Made by a program: the position numbers and the translations under genes | Shown here: positions 9,187-18,226 of the stretch, one piece after another | How the letters are laid out: the number at the start of each line of letters is the position of its first letter | Numbering within the stretch: the first letter of the stretch is position 1 | DNA from: JACPPO01 sp965262505 | GTDB lineage: Bacteria > Acidobacteriota > Vicinamibacteria > Vicinamibacterales > UBA2999 | Assembly: GCA_965262505.1 (NCBI GenBank) | Contig: CBDHFM010000030.1 | Location: 4,216,001 to 4,280,000 of the forward strand | Reading direction: 5' to 3' | Length of the DNA: 64,000 bases | The notes under the pieces: generated by a model | Database searches by the model: none | Told to the model about the DNA's origin: nothing | What the model saw: the letters and a program-made list of their open reading frames with translations, nothing else

Positions 9187-9466
9187 GCGACGTGTTCCGT
9201 CTATTTGGCGCGCGATTGTCGCATCGGCTTTGCACGTAACCGCGGGAGGGTGGGGTCCCCTGATTCTGCTAGAATCGCCTCGCGTTCAGCGATTTAGACG
9301 ACTTGAGCGTGTTCCTGCCCGATCGTGGCTACTGTCGCCGGAGATGTCTACAAGTAGTTAGACGGCGCCACTTACAGCACCAGGCAAGCGATGCAGCCAA
9401 GGACAACGCCGTCGATGAAGGCCATCGTCCATTCACGATACGGATCCCCTGACCTCCTGGAACTTA

Positions 9467-10769
9467 GGGCTTGTCAGACAATTACTGACTTTTGTGTTCT
9501 CGGAGCAGCGGGATGGATCGTGTAGTTCCAGTCGCCGTGAAAGCGATGCCGCTCGAGGCGTACCGTCGCCAGCTGCGCATCGGTGACGGTGATGCCACCC
9601 GGGTATGGGCCGCGGTCGAGTTCCGACCGAACGCGGAGTCCGGACCGACTGTGCGTCGAGCCAATGAGGCTCACGATCGTGGCCAAGTCGACGAGTGGGG
9701 TGCCGCGCCAATTCATCGCGATGTGCGAGAACACCCGATGCTCGATCTTGTTCCACTTGCTCGTACCCGGCGGAAAGTGACAGACCGTGATCACCAAGCC
9801 CGTCCGATTGGCCAGACGCGGCAGTTCCCACTTCCACAACCGGAGGCGCGCCCCGTTGCTCCCGCCTGCATCCGCCGTGATCAACAGCGACTGGGCTTGT
9901 CGATACGCCGGGCGACCCATGTGCTGCCACCAACGCTGGATCGACCGTACCGCGAAGCTCGCGGTGTCGTGATCGATCCCGACACGCACCCAGCCTTCGT
10001 TGCGATGCAGATCGTAGATGCCATACGGAATGGCCTTCCCGCCCGTGGTGGCGGTGGCCGGGATCACGAAGTCGTGGACCTGTACCCGCTGCGGCGTCTT
10101 CGCCGGGCGCCAGGTGCGGCCCGCGTTCTTGAACGCGCCGACCAGCTCCTTCTTCTTGGTGTCCACCGAAATCGTCGGCTGCTGTTGCCGTTGCGCGCGT
10201 CGCACGCGCCGGGCGATGTACCGAAACTGCGCGTCCCGATCGACATGCTGGCGGCCCTCACGAGTCTTGGCGTTGCCCTGCAGGCTGTAGCCCAGTCCGT
10301 GCAACAACTCGGCGACCACCGTGTGGCTGACGCGGTGGCCCAGACCGTCGAGCGCCACCGCCAACGTCCGTGCGCTCTGGCACGTCCACCGCAGCGGCGA
10401 GTCGGGATCGCCGGGGGCGGTCGGCTCAACCAACGCATCCAAATCGCGCAGCAGCGTCGCGTCGAGATCGATCGCGCGCTTGCGGCCGCCGCCCGCCCTT
10501 CGCGTCCGGCCGCCCGCGAGCGGCTCGTCCGCCGTCAATTCACGCAAACCGCGCTGGATGGTCGATGTCGCGATACCCGTGGCTCGGGCGACCAGCGCCG
10601 TGCCGCCATAACCGATCGCCTGGGCCTCAGTCGCCGCCCACACCCGGCGCGATCGCTCCGTGAGCACGGGCGCCAGCGCTGCATGCTTTGCCCGCAGGGT
10701 GGCCACCTCCACGGGCGCAGCGTACTACTCGCCGATCAACAGTACAAGCAGTTATTTCCTTACATGATC
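9467..10769 (-). mobile_element. ISAzo13-type insertion sequence, copy 1 (1303 bp)
   Basis: Same length as copies at 11882 and 18227, opposite orientation. Right terminus GGGCTTGTCAGACAATTACT at 9467; left terminus (10769 reading back) GATCATGTAAGGAAATAACT. Flanking bases are TTA (9464-9466) and TAA (10770-10772), a 3-bp target duplication with one mismatch. Its left terminus differs from copies 2 and 3 (GATCATG versus GAGCCTG). The element sits inside codon 18 of the dehydrogenase. Confidence 0.85.
9474..10712 (-). CDS. ISAzo13-family transposase, copy 1
   Basis: 412 residues. An N-terminal helix-turn-helix-like region (GIATSTIQRGLREL, about 47-60) is followed by an RNase-H-like catalytic domain of the Rhodopirellula/ISAzo13 transposase type. 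Candidate acidic residues are D in TISVDTKKKELVG (about 182), D in LLITADAGGSNGAR (about 282) and E in SKWNKIEHRVFSH (about 321). Protein identical to copy 3 and two residues different from copy 2. The frame is intact, so the element may still move. The stop lies inside the right inverted repeat. Confidence 0.9.
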   Translation of the reverse strand: MEVATLRAKHAALAPVLTERSRRVWAATEAQAIGYGGTALVARATGIATSTIQRGLRELTADEPLAGGRTRRAGGGRKRAIDLDATLLRDLDALVEPTAPGDPDSPLRWTCQSARTLAVALDGLGHRVSHTVVAELLHGLGYSLQGNAKTREGRQHVDRDAQFRYIARRVRRAQRQQQPTISVDTKKKELVGAFKNAGRTWRPAKTPQRVQVHDFVIPATATTGGKAIPYGIYDLHRNEGWVRVGIDHDTASFAVRSIQRWWQHMGRPAYRQAQSLLITADAGGSNGARLRLWKWELPRLANRTGLVITVCHFPPGTSKWNKIEHRVFSHIAMNWRGTPLVDLATIVSLIGSTHSRSGLRVRSELDRGPYPGGITVTDAQLATVRLERHRFHGDWNYTIHPAAPRTQKSVIV

Positions 10770-11806
10770 TAAAGGAGGTGGAAAGACTCACCCCAAAGGA
10801 CGACGAGGTCTTGGTCGAGGTGCATGCCGCCTCGGTCAACGACTATGACTGGGCGATGGTCACCGGCAAGCCGCGGATATACCGGCTATTGTTCGGGCTG
10901 TTGAAGCCTAAGGTCGGAATCCTCGGGGTCGACGTCGCCGGGCGGGTGTCAGCCGTCGGCGCAACGGTGAGAAAGGTGCGGGTCGGGGATGAAGTCTACG
11001 GTGATCTCTCCGAATGCGGTTTCGACGCTTTTGCGGAGTACGTCTGCGCGCGCGAACGCGACGTGAAGAGAAAGCCGGCTGGCATGAGCTTCGCCCAGGC
11101 AGCAGCCATTCCCCATGCAGCGATGCTGGCTGTGCAGGGGCTCATCGACGAGGGACAGATTCGAGCCGGGCAAAAGGTCCTGATCAACGGCGCAGGCGGT
11201 GGGGTGGGGACTCTCGGAGTGCAAATCGCCAAAGAATTCGCGGTGGAAGTGACGGGTGTAGACAGCACCGAGAAGCTGGAAACGATGCGCTCGGCGGGGT
11301 TCGATCACGTCGTCGACTACACCCAGGAGGACTTTACCCGACGCGGAGAGTGCTACGACTTGATTCTGGATACCAAGACGAATCGATCACCATTCGACTA
11401 CGTTCGTGCCCTGAGCCGGGGCGGGACCTACGTCACGGTCGGAGGTGCTCTACGGCGCCTGCTTCAGGCTCTACTTCTGGGTCCTACGATCTCCAGGATC
11501 TTCGGAAAGAAGATTCGCATCGTCGCCCTGAGACCAAACAAACACTTGGACTATACGACCGAGCTGTGCGAAGCGGGCAAGTTGAAGCCCGTCACGGACG
11601 GCCCCTACGCCTTGGATAAAGTTCCGGAAGCTCTGAGGGTATTCGGCGAGGCGAAGCACAAGGGAAAGGTAATCATCGTCGTACGGCAGGAAGACTGAGG
11701 GGCGTTACGAACCCCGGCCGGCCTGGACGAGCTCTCCCGCGTGGCGAGAGTAGGACAATCTGGGATGAGTTGGCGTGACGTGAGAGCATGGAAATTGATC
11801 AACGCC

Positions 11807-11881
11807 GTCTAACCATCGAATGCAGCTGACGGTCACGATGCGGATGGTCCACGTCGCGCCCGCAGCTGATTCGAAACGTTA
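11807..11881 (+). other. integron attC-like site (attC1), interrupted at its R' end by an insertion sequence
   Basis: GTCTAAC (R'', 11807-11813) is followed by L'' TGCAGCTGACGG (11821-11832). On the other arm are L' CCGCAGCTGA (11860-11869), TTCGAAAC and the R' core GTTA (11878-11881). The arms pair (TCTAAC, TCGAAT, CAGCTG, CGG) with one unpaired A after CAGCTG in L'', the extrahelical-base arrangement known for attC hairpins. The R' box is cut after GTTA by ISAzo13 copy 2. Orientation fits a plus-strand cassette to its left, i.e. the dehydrogenase. Confidence 0.8.
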
Positions 11882-13184
11882 GAGCCTGTAAGGAAATAAC
11901 TGCTTGTACTGTTGATCGGCGAGTAGTACGCTGCGCCCGTGGAGGTGGCCACCCTGCGGGCAAAGCATGCAGCGCTGGCGCCCGTGCTCACGGAGCGATC
12001 GCGCCGGGTGTGGGCGGCGACTGAGGCCGAGGCGATCGGTTATGGCGGCACGGCGCTGGTCGCCCGAGCCACGGGTATCGCGACATCGACCATCCAGCGC
12101 GGTTTGCGTGAATTGACGGCGGACGAGCCGCTCGCGGGCGGCCGGACGCGAAGGGCGGGCGGCGGCCGCAAGCGCGCGATCGATCTCGACGCGACGCTGC
12201 TGCGCGATTTGGATGCGTTGGTTGAGCCGACCGCCCCCGGCGATCCCGACTCGCCGCTGCGGTGGACGTGCCAGAGCGCACGGACGTTGGCGGTGGCGCT
12301 CGACGGTCTGGGCCACCGCGTCAGCCACACGGTGGTCGCCGAGTTGTTGCACGGACTGGGCTACAGCCTGCAGGGCAACGCCAAGACTCGTGAGGGCCGC
12401 CAGCATGTCGATCGGGACGCGCAGTTTCGGTACATCGCCCGGCGCGTGCGACGCGCGCAACGGCAACAGCAGCCGACGATTTCGGTGGACACCAAGAAGA
12501 AGGAGCTGGTCGGCGCGTTCAAGAACGCGGGCCGCACCTGGCGCCCGGCGAAGACGCCGCAGCGGGTACAGGTCCACGACTTCGTGATCCCGGCCACCGC
12601 CACCACGGGCGGGAAGGCCATTCCGTATGGCATCTACGATCTGCATCGCAACGAAGGCTGGGTGCGTGTCGGGATCGATCACGACACCGCGAGCTTCGCG
12701 GTACGGTCGATCCAGCGTTGGTGGCAGCACATGGGTCGCCCGGCGTATCGACAAGCCCAGTCGCTGTTGATCACGGCGGATGCAGGCGGGAGCAACGGGG
12801 CGCGCCTCCGGTTGTGGAAGTGGGAACTGCCGCGTCTGGCCAATCGGACGGGCTTGGTGATCACGGTCTGTCACTTTCCGCCGGGTACGAGCAAGTGGAA
12901 CAAGATCGAGCATCGGGTGTTCTCGCACATCGCGATGAATTGGCGCGGCACCCCACTCGTCGACTTGGCCACGATCGTGAGCCTCATTGGCTCGACGCAC
13001 AGTCGGTCCGGACTCCGCGTTCGGTCGGAACTCGACCGCGGCCAATACCCGGGTGGCATCACCGTCACCGATGCGCAGCTGGCGACGGTACGCCTCGAGC
13101 GGCATCGCTTTCACGGCGACTGGAACTACACGATCCATCCCGCTGCTCCGAGAACACAAAAGTCAGTAATTGTCTGACAAGCCC
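11882..13184 (+). mobile_element. ISAzo13-type insertion sequence, copy 2 (1303 bp)
   Basis: Begins GAGCCTGTAAGGAAATAACT and ends AGTCAGTAATTGTCTGACAAGCCC. The imperfect terminal inverted repeats share G.GC.TGT.AG and ACTG blocks. Flanked by TTA on both sides (11879-11881 and 13185-13187), a clean 3-bp target duplication. Inserted exactly after GTTA of attC1; directly abutted on the right by an IS701-type element. Confidence 0.9.
11939..13177 (+). CDS. ISAzo13-family transposase, copy 2
   Basis: 412 residues, same domain layout as the copies at 9474 and 18284. It differs from them at two residues: ATEAEAIG instead of ATEAQAIG near residue 31, and DRGQYPGG instead of DRGPYPGG near residue 370. 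Catalytic candidates (VDTKKKE, TADAGG, NKIEHR) are unchanged, so it is probably functional. The high identity of the three copies points to recent transposition. Confidence 0.9.
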   Translation: MEVATLRAKHAALAPVLTERSRRVWAATEAEAIGYGGTALVARATGIATSTIQRGLRELTADEPLAGGRTRRAGGGRKRAIDLDATLLRDLDALVEPTAPGDPDSPLRWTCQSARTLAVALDGLGHRVSHTVVAELLHGLGYSLQGNAKTREGRQHVDRDAQFRYIARRVRRAQRQQQPTISVDTKKKELVGAFKNAGRTWRPAKTPQRVQVHDFVIPATATTGGKAIPYGIYDLHRNEGWVRVGIDHDTASFAVRSIQRWWQHMGRPAYRQAQSLLITADAGGSNGARLRLWKWELPRLANRTGLVITVCHFPPGTSKWNKIEHRVFSHIAMNWRGTPLVDLATIVSLIGSTHSRSGLRVRSELDRGQYPGGITVTDAQLATVRLERHRFHGDWNYTIHPAAPRTQKSVIV

Positions 13185-13188
13185 TTAG

Positions 13189-14613
<1,425 letters not shown>

Positions 14614-14796
14614 CTAGGGTACTGGCTCAATCTCGTTGTCGTTAGCGCAGCCGATATCGGCTTTATTGCGTTTATCCTAATTCCAGGCCACGCGCCGTTG
14701 GTGCCTGGTGTGTTAGGACCAATATTGTGGGTGTTGGCGGTTTTATTCTCAACAGTTGGAATAATCAGAACTACCCAACGCGAGAGAGCCATCTAG
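14614..14796 (+). pseudogene. 3' part of a small membrane protein gene, typical of integron cassettes
   Basis: An open frame of 60 codons starts directly at the IS701 junction and ends TAG 14794-14796. It reads LGYWLNLVVVSAADIGFIAF, continues through ILIPGHAPLVPG to the second helix GPILWVLAVLFSTVGII and ends RTTQRERAI. No start codon is left upstream, so the 5' end was lost. Base composition is visibly lower in GC than the surroundings. The stop codon lies inside the left arm of attC2, a common arrangement for cassette genes. Two-helix proteins of this style are frequent in environmental cassettes; function unknown. Confidence 0.7.
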
Positions 14797-14978
14797 CAAG
14801 GCGCTGCAGCTGACGGGGATGTCCCACTGACTGTTGAAAATTGAAGCGGCGGCTCCGTCACTGCTCGTGATAGACGAGTGGTGACCAAACCGAGGCAACA
14901 CGCCTCACAGCAAAGGAGCCGCCATTCCCGCGCCCCACGATTTCTTTGGACAGCCTTCTGCGAGAAGGAGAATGAGTT

Positions 14979-15536
14979 ATGTCCAAGGGAAAACAGCACG
15001 AGGCTGAGGCCTCGGAGGGAGCCCGGAGGGCGACCGCAGAGGCCTCAGCCTCGTGGGCGCTCGTCGGCACGGGGCGGTGGTCCGCGCGACGAAAAGTCTC
15101 CGTGGTCATCGAGGTCCTCAAGGGGGAATCACTCGAGAGCCTCAGTCGTCGCCATGGCGTGACGGCGGCGAAGCTCTCGCAGTGGCGTGACGACTTCGTG
15201 GCCGGCGGTGAGGCCCGCCTCAAGCATCGCGAGGTCGCCGTCGAGGGCGCGGACACGCGGCGGCTCAAGCGCGTCGTGGCGGATCTCGCCACCGACAAGG
15301 CGTTGCTGGCCGAGAAGATTCGACACCTGGAGGCCGGCCGCCCTTTGGGCTGGTGGAGGTCGAAGCGATGCGTCACGAGACTTCGCCCTCCACCCACCGG
15401 CCGTACGGCATCGCCCGCGTCACGCGCGTGTGGCAGGTGCCGCGCTCGACGGTCTACGCGCAACGGACCCGGCGCGCCCGGCCGACGCCGGTGGCCAAGC
15501 GCGGACCCAAGCCGCCCCAGTCGGATGCGGCGCTGA
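14979..15536 (+). CDS. IS3-type transposase OrfA (helix-turn-helix subunit)
   Basis: The first roughly 125 residues carry the functional part. RRKVSVVIEVLKGESLESLS then RRHGVTAAKLSQWRDDF is a helix-turn-helix, followed by a leucine-rich helix RRLKRVVADLATDKALLAEKI typical of OrfA leucine zippers. The frame runs on to 15536 in a low-information tail overlapping orfB. OrfB is in the -1 frame relative to OrfA, as in IS3 elements that make a fused transposase by -1 frameshifting. The slippery site was not identified. Confidence 0.75.
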   Translation: MSKGKQHEAEASEGARRATAEASASWALVGTGRWSARRKVSVVIEVLKGESLESLSRRHGVTAAKLSQWRDDFVAGGEARLKHREVAVEGADTRRLKRVVADLATDKALLAEKIRHLEAGRPLGWWRSKRCVTRLRPPPTGRTASPASRACGRCRARRSTRNGPGAPGRRRWPSADPSRPSRMRR

Positions 15537-16258
15537 CGGCCGCGGTCCGGGCCGTGATCGCCGCGAGTCCGTTCCACGGCGAAGGGCACCGCAAGATCTG
15601 GGCGCGCTTGCGGGTGCAGGGGCTGCGCACGTCGAAACGTCGGACGTTGGTCGTGATGCGCGCTGCCGACTTGCTCGGCCCTGCGCGGCTGCCCACGCCG
15701 GTCGCCGCCCGTCCCCACGACGGCACCATCGTCACCGCCAGTCCCAACGTGATGTGGGGCACCGATGCGACGGCCACCGTGACGCTGGCGGACGGCCACG
15801 TCACGATCGTCGGGGCGATCGATCACTGCACGGCCGAATGTGTGGGACTACACGCGGCGAAGTCCGGCACGCGCTTCGAGGCGTTGGAGCCGGTGCGCCA
15901 GGGCGTCCGAGATCACTTCGGGACGATGGCCGCCGGCGTGGCGAGCGGGCTCACGATGCGCCACGACCACGGCAGTCAGTACATGAGCAACGACTTTCAC
16001 GCCGAGCTCCGGTTCCTCGGCATCGTGTCATCACCGGCCTTCGTCCGCCAGCCCGAGGGGAACGGCTGCATCGAACGGTTCTTCCGCACCCTCAAGGAAC
16101 AGCTGCTGTGGGTGCGCCACTTTACGGATGTCGAGGACTTGCAGCAGGCGCTGCGCACCTTCAAGGAGACCTATAACCAGCAGTGGTTGATCGAGCGACT
16201 CGGCTTCCGCGCACCCGCCGGCGTCCGTCGCGCGTTTGCGCTCACCACGGCCGCGTGA
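15353..16258 (+). CDS. IS3-type transposase OrfB (DDE integrase domain)
   Basis: About 301 residues from GTG 15353, or 296 from ATG 15368. It has an HTH_21-like segment (PFHGEGHRKIWARLRVQGLRTS) and an rve catalytic core: D in NVMWGTDATATVTL (about 136), D in MRHDHGSQYMSNDF (about 204) and E in PEGNGCIERFFRTLKEQ (about 240). It ends just before the right inverted repeat. Intact, so possibly active. Confidence 0.85.
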   Translation: MEVEAMRHETSPSTHRPYGIARVTRVWQVPRSTVYAQRTRRARPTPVAKRGPKPPQSDAALTAAVRAVIAASPFHGEGHRKIWARLRVQGLRTSKRRTLVVMRAADLLGPARLPTPVAARPHDGTIVTASPNVMWGTDATATVTLADGHVTIVGAIDHCTAECVGLHAAKSGTRFEALEPVRQGVRDHFGTMAAGVASGLTMRHDHGSQYMSNDFHAELRFLGIVSSPAFVRQPEGNGCIERFFRTLKEQLLWVRHFTDVEDLQQALRTFKETYNQQWLIERLGFRAPAGVRRAFALTTAA

Positions 16259-16310
16259 ATACACTCACCCGGCTGTCCAAGAAATCCGTGGCGGTACAAA
16301 AGGAGCCGCC

Positions 16311-17585
16311 ATGAAGAAGTCTCGCACAGCCGGCCCGTCTCGCGTTGTTGAATCTCCCACCGTCCGATCCCTCCCGCTCGTGGACGTCCTGGAGGACACG
16401 AAGGCCGCGCTCTTCGCGTTGATGGTGCAGTCAGGTCTCCAGGTACTCGATGCGCTGCTCGAGGAGGACCGCACGGCGTTGTGCGGCCCGCGGTACGCTC
16501 ATCATGCTGACCGCCACGCCTCGCGGGCGGGCACCGTGCCCAGCGAGGTCGTCCTCGGGGGCCGGAAGGTCGCCATGCAGCGGCCCCGCGTGCGGGCCGA
16601 GGGCCGCGAAGTCCCGCTGCCGACCTTCCAGGCGGTGGCCCAGGCCGATCCCCTGAATCGCCGCGTCGTTGAGCAGATGCTGGTGGGCGTGGCGACCCGT
16701 CACTATGCGCGAAGTCTTGAGTCGGTGCCGGCGGGGGTCGTAAGTCGCGGCACGAGCAAGAGCAGCGTCAGCCGGCGATTCGTGGCGAAGACCACGGCCC
16801 AACTCCGGGCGTGGCAATCCGCGCCGCTGGACGGTCTCGACCTCGTGGCGCTGCTCATCGACGGCGTGCATATCGGCGAGCACTGCCTCGTGGTGGCCCT
16901 TGGGATCGCCGCAGACGGGCAGAAACACGCGCTCGGCCTGTGGGAGGGCGCCACCGAGAACACCGCCGTGTGTCAGAGCTTGCTGGCGAATCTGCAGAGC
17001 CGGGGCCTGCGCACCGACCGCAGCCTGCTCGTGATCCTCGATGGCGCGCCGGCCCTGCACAAAGCCACGCGGGCGGTCTTCGGCGCGGCCGCGCTCATCC
17101 AGCGGTGCCAGGTCCACAAGCTCCGCAACATCCTGGACCACCTACCGGAGCGGCAGCGACCGTGGGTGCAGGCGATCGTGCGACGCGCCTATCTGGCGAC
17201 CGACGTGAAGACGGCGACGCAGCTGCTCACCACTCTCGCCACGCGCCTGGACGAGGTCTATCCCAGCGCCGCCGGCAGCGTGCGCGAAGGACTCGACGAG
17301 ACCCTGACGGTCCTCACGCTGCACCTCTCGGCGCGACTCCAGCGATCGCTCGCGACCACGAATGCCGCCGAGAGTCTGCTGAGCCGCACCCGCCACGTGA
17401 CGCGGAACGTGAAACGGTGGCGTGGCGGACAGATGATGCTGCGGTGGGTGGCGGCCGGTGTCCTCGAAGCCGTCAAGGGTTTCAGGCGCGTCAAGGGATG
17501 CGCTGACATGCCCCGCCTGGTGACGGCCCTGCGGGCGCGTGATCAACGTCTCGGCATCGGGGGCTCAGTGGCGAACGTCGCGTAG
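16311..17585 (+). CDS. IS256-family (mutator-type) transposase
   Basis: 424 residues from ATG 16311, preceded by AGGAG. Mutator-type DDE candidates: D in VALLIDGVHIGEHCLVVALG (about 183), D in LLVILDGAPALHKATR (about 245) and E in TTNAAESLLSRTRHVTRNVKRW (about 352). The RCQVHKLRNILDHLPERQ block is typical of the family. It lies between the nested IS3 element and the outer right repeat. Its promoter region was probably displaced by the IS3 insertion, which ends only 19 bp upstream. Confidence 0.9.
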   Translation: MKKSRTAGPSRVVESPTVRSLPLVDVLEDTKAALFALMVQSGLQVLDALLEEDRTALCGPRYAHHADRHASRAGTVPSEVVLGGRKVAMQRPRVRAEGREVPLPTFQAVAQADPLNRRVVEQMLVGVATRHYARSLESVPAGVVSRGTSKSSVSRRFVAKTTAQLRAWQSAPLDGLDLVALLIDGVHIGEHCLVVALGIAADGQKHALGLWEGATENTAVCQSLLANLQSRGLRTDRSLLVILDGAPALHKATRAVFGAAALIQRCQVHKLRNILDHLPERQRPWVQAIVRRAYLATDVKTATQLLTTLATRLDEVYPSAAGSVREGLDETLTVLTLHLSARLQRSLATTNAAESLLSRTRHVTRNVKRWRGGQMMLRWVAAGVLEAVKGFRRVKGCADMPRLVTALRARDQRLGIGGSVANVA

Positions 17586-17733
17586 AATCTCAACCGAGCC
17601 GCCGCCGAGTTTCAACAGCGCACGGGACATCCCCGCAGCTGACGGCCAACCCGCTACGCGGCTTGTCCGCAGCTGAGCTTGGTCGTTGGGCCAACAGAAC
17701 GGCACAAAGCGTCTGAAATAGGGGAAACGTTGC

Positions 17734-18216
17734 ATGTCCAACACGCTGTCATACCGGACACGGAAGCGGCTGAACGTCCAGGGGCTCGGGGGTGTTGACG
17801 ATGCCACGCTTGCGCCGGTGGCGCCGTGGCTTCGGATGGCCTTTGGGGGGTGCACCCTGCTGGCGGCGTCTGGCACGGTACTGGCCTCTCCGACGATCTT
17901 GTGGATCTTGACGCCGATCGCGGCGTTGGCGGCTCTGTTCCCTGTTCACCCGTTCGATCTCATCTACAACCACGGCATCCGCCACCTGAGGGGGACTGGA
18001 CCGCTGCCGAAGCGCGGGGCACAGACTCGGTTCGCGTGCGGCCTTGGTGCGGTCTGGCTGGTCGCGACGGCGCTGGCGTTTCAGTCCGGTCGCCTGATGC
18101 TGGGGTACGTGCTGGGTGGTGCGTTGACCAGCGTCGCGCTGCTGGTGAGCACGACGGATATCTGTATCCCGTCGATGATTTACAACGCGCTGTTTCTCCG
18201 CGCGAAGGTGGGGTGA
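17734..18216 (+). CDS. DUF4395-like membrane protein, probable integron cassette gene
   Basis: 160 residues, start ATG 17734 with AGGGGA upstream, 42 bp after the attC2 core site. This is the usual position of a cassette gene. After a soluble N-terminus come pairs of hydrophobic helices: WLRMAFGGCTLLAASGTVLA, ILWILTPIAALAALFPV, then FACGLGAVWLVATALAF and LGYVLGGALTSVALLVS. It ends TTDICIPSMIYNALF, whose CxPS part resembles the C-terminal FCxGC motif of DUF4395 proteins. Function unknown; such proteins are often near redox or sulfur genes. The downstream attC expected for a cassette is not visible; ISAzo13 copy 3 begins 10 bp after the stop. Confidence 0.6.
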   Translation: MSNTLSYRTRKRLNVQGLGGVDDATLAPVAPWLRMAFGGCTLLAASGTVLASPTILWILTPIAALAALFPVHPFDLIYNHGIRHLRGTGPLPKRGAQTRFACGLGAVWLVATALAFQSGRLMLGYVLGGALTSVALLVSTTDICIPSMIYNALFLRAKVG

Positions 18217-18226
18217 GCGCGTGTTA

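Larger units (their letters stand above)
9415..11698 (+). pseudogene. zinc-type/quinone-oxidoreductase-like alcohol dehydrogenase, split by an ISAzo13-type element
   Basis: The 5' piece (9415-9465) encodes MKAIVHSRYGSPDLLEL, the hallmark start of medium-chain NAD(P)-dependent dehydrogenases. The rest (from 10772) continues KEVERLTPKDDEVLVEVHAASVN and runs to TGA 11698. Removing the 1303-bp element and one 3-bp target copy joins CTT to AAG in frame (LEL-KEVE). The C-terminal part has the Rossmann motif NGAGGGVGTLGVQIAK (about 10 residues after GQKVLI) and ends KGKVIIVVRQED. A zinc-binding GHE motif is absent (FGLLKPKVGILGVDVAG), so it is of the quinone-oxidoreductase-like zinc-free type. The downstream part keeps an open frame back into the IS (ATG at 10688), so a truncated product is possible, but the native start is lost. 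An attC site lies 108 bp downstream. Confidence 0.85.
14935..16291 (+). mobile_element. IS3-type element nested in the IS256-type element
   Basis: Inverted ends CCACGATTTCTTTGGACAGCC-type (14935-14955) and GGCTGTCCAAGAAATCCGTGG-type (16271-16291) bracket overlapping orfA and orfB. A 14-bp direct repeat AAAGGAGCCGCCAT (14912-14925 and 16299-16312) lies just outside on both sides. No short target duplication directly at the ends was found. Confidence 0.75.
14815..17634 (+). mobile_element. IS256-type element with a nested IS3-type element
   Basis: Ends GGGGATGTCCC at 14815-14825 and the inverse at 17624-17634. A second matched block CTGTTGAAA is followed by GCGGCGGCTC-like sequence, giving long terminal inverted repeats. 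Flanked by a 9-bp direct repeat GCAGCTGAC (14806-14814 and 17635-17643), the target duplication. Target size, repeats and transposase fit the IS256 family. The insertion lies inside the attC2 hairpin arm. Confidence 0.85.
14791..17691 (+). other. integron attC-like site (attC2), interrupted by a 2.8-kb composite insertion
   Basis: The left part reads ATCTAGCAAGGCGCT then GCAGCTGAC (14791-14814). The right part (17644-17691) reads GGCCAACCCGC, then CCGCAGCTGAGCTTGGTC and the canonical R' core GTTGGGC (17685-17691). Excising 14815-17634 plus one 9-bp duplicate gives a compact attC of about 70 bp. In it, CAGCTG-A-CGG (L'') pairs with CCGCAGCTG (L') and one A stays extrahelical, as in attC1. R'' is degenerate (CTAGC rather than YAAC). 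Confidence 0.8.

Noticed and set aside
9015..9239. 74-codon frame in the inverted-repeat region
   Set aside because: It runs across the inverted repeat, has no ribosome site and shows low-information composition.
9350..9365. GTTAGAC box upstream of the dehydrogenase as a third attC
   Set aside because: The right core fits, but no matching left arm or CAGCTG stem was found upstream.
9492..10772. 426-codon open frame opposite the ISAzo13 transposase (also at 11879-13159 and 18224-19504)
   Set aside because: It is the antisense shadow of a high-GC transposase; Arg/Pro/Ala-rich with no family features, and repeated only because the IS is repeated.
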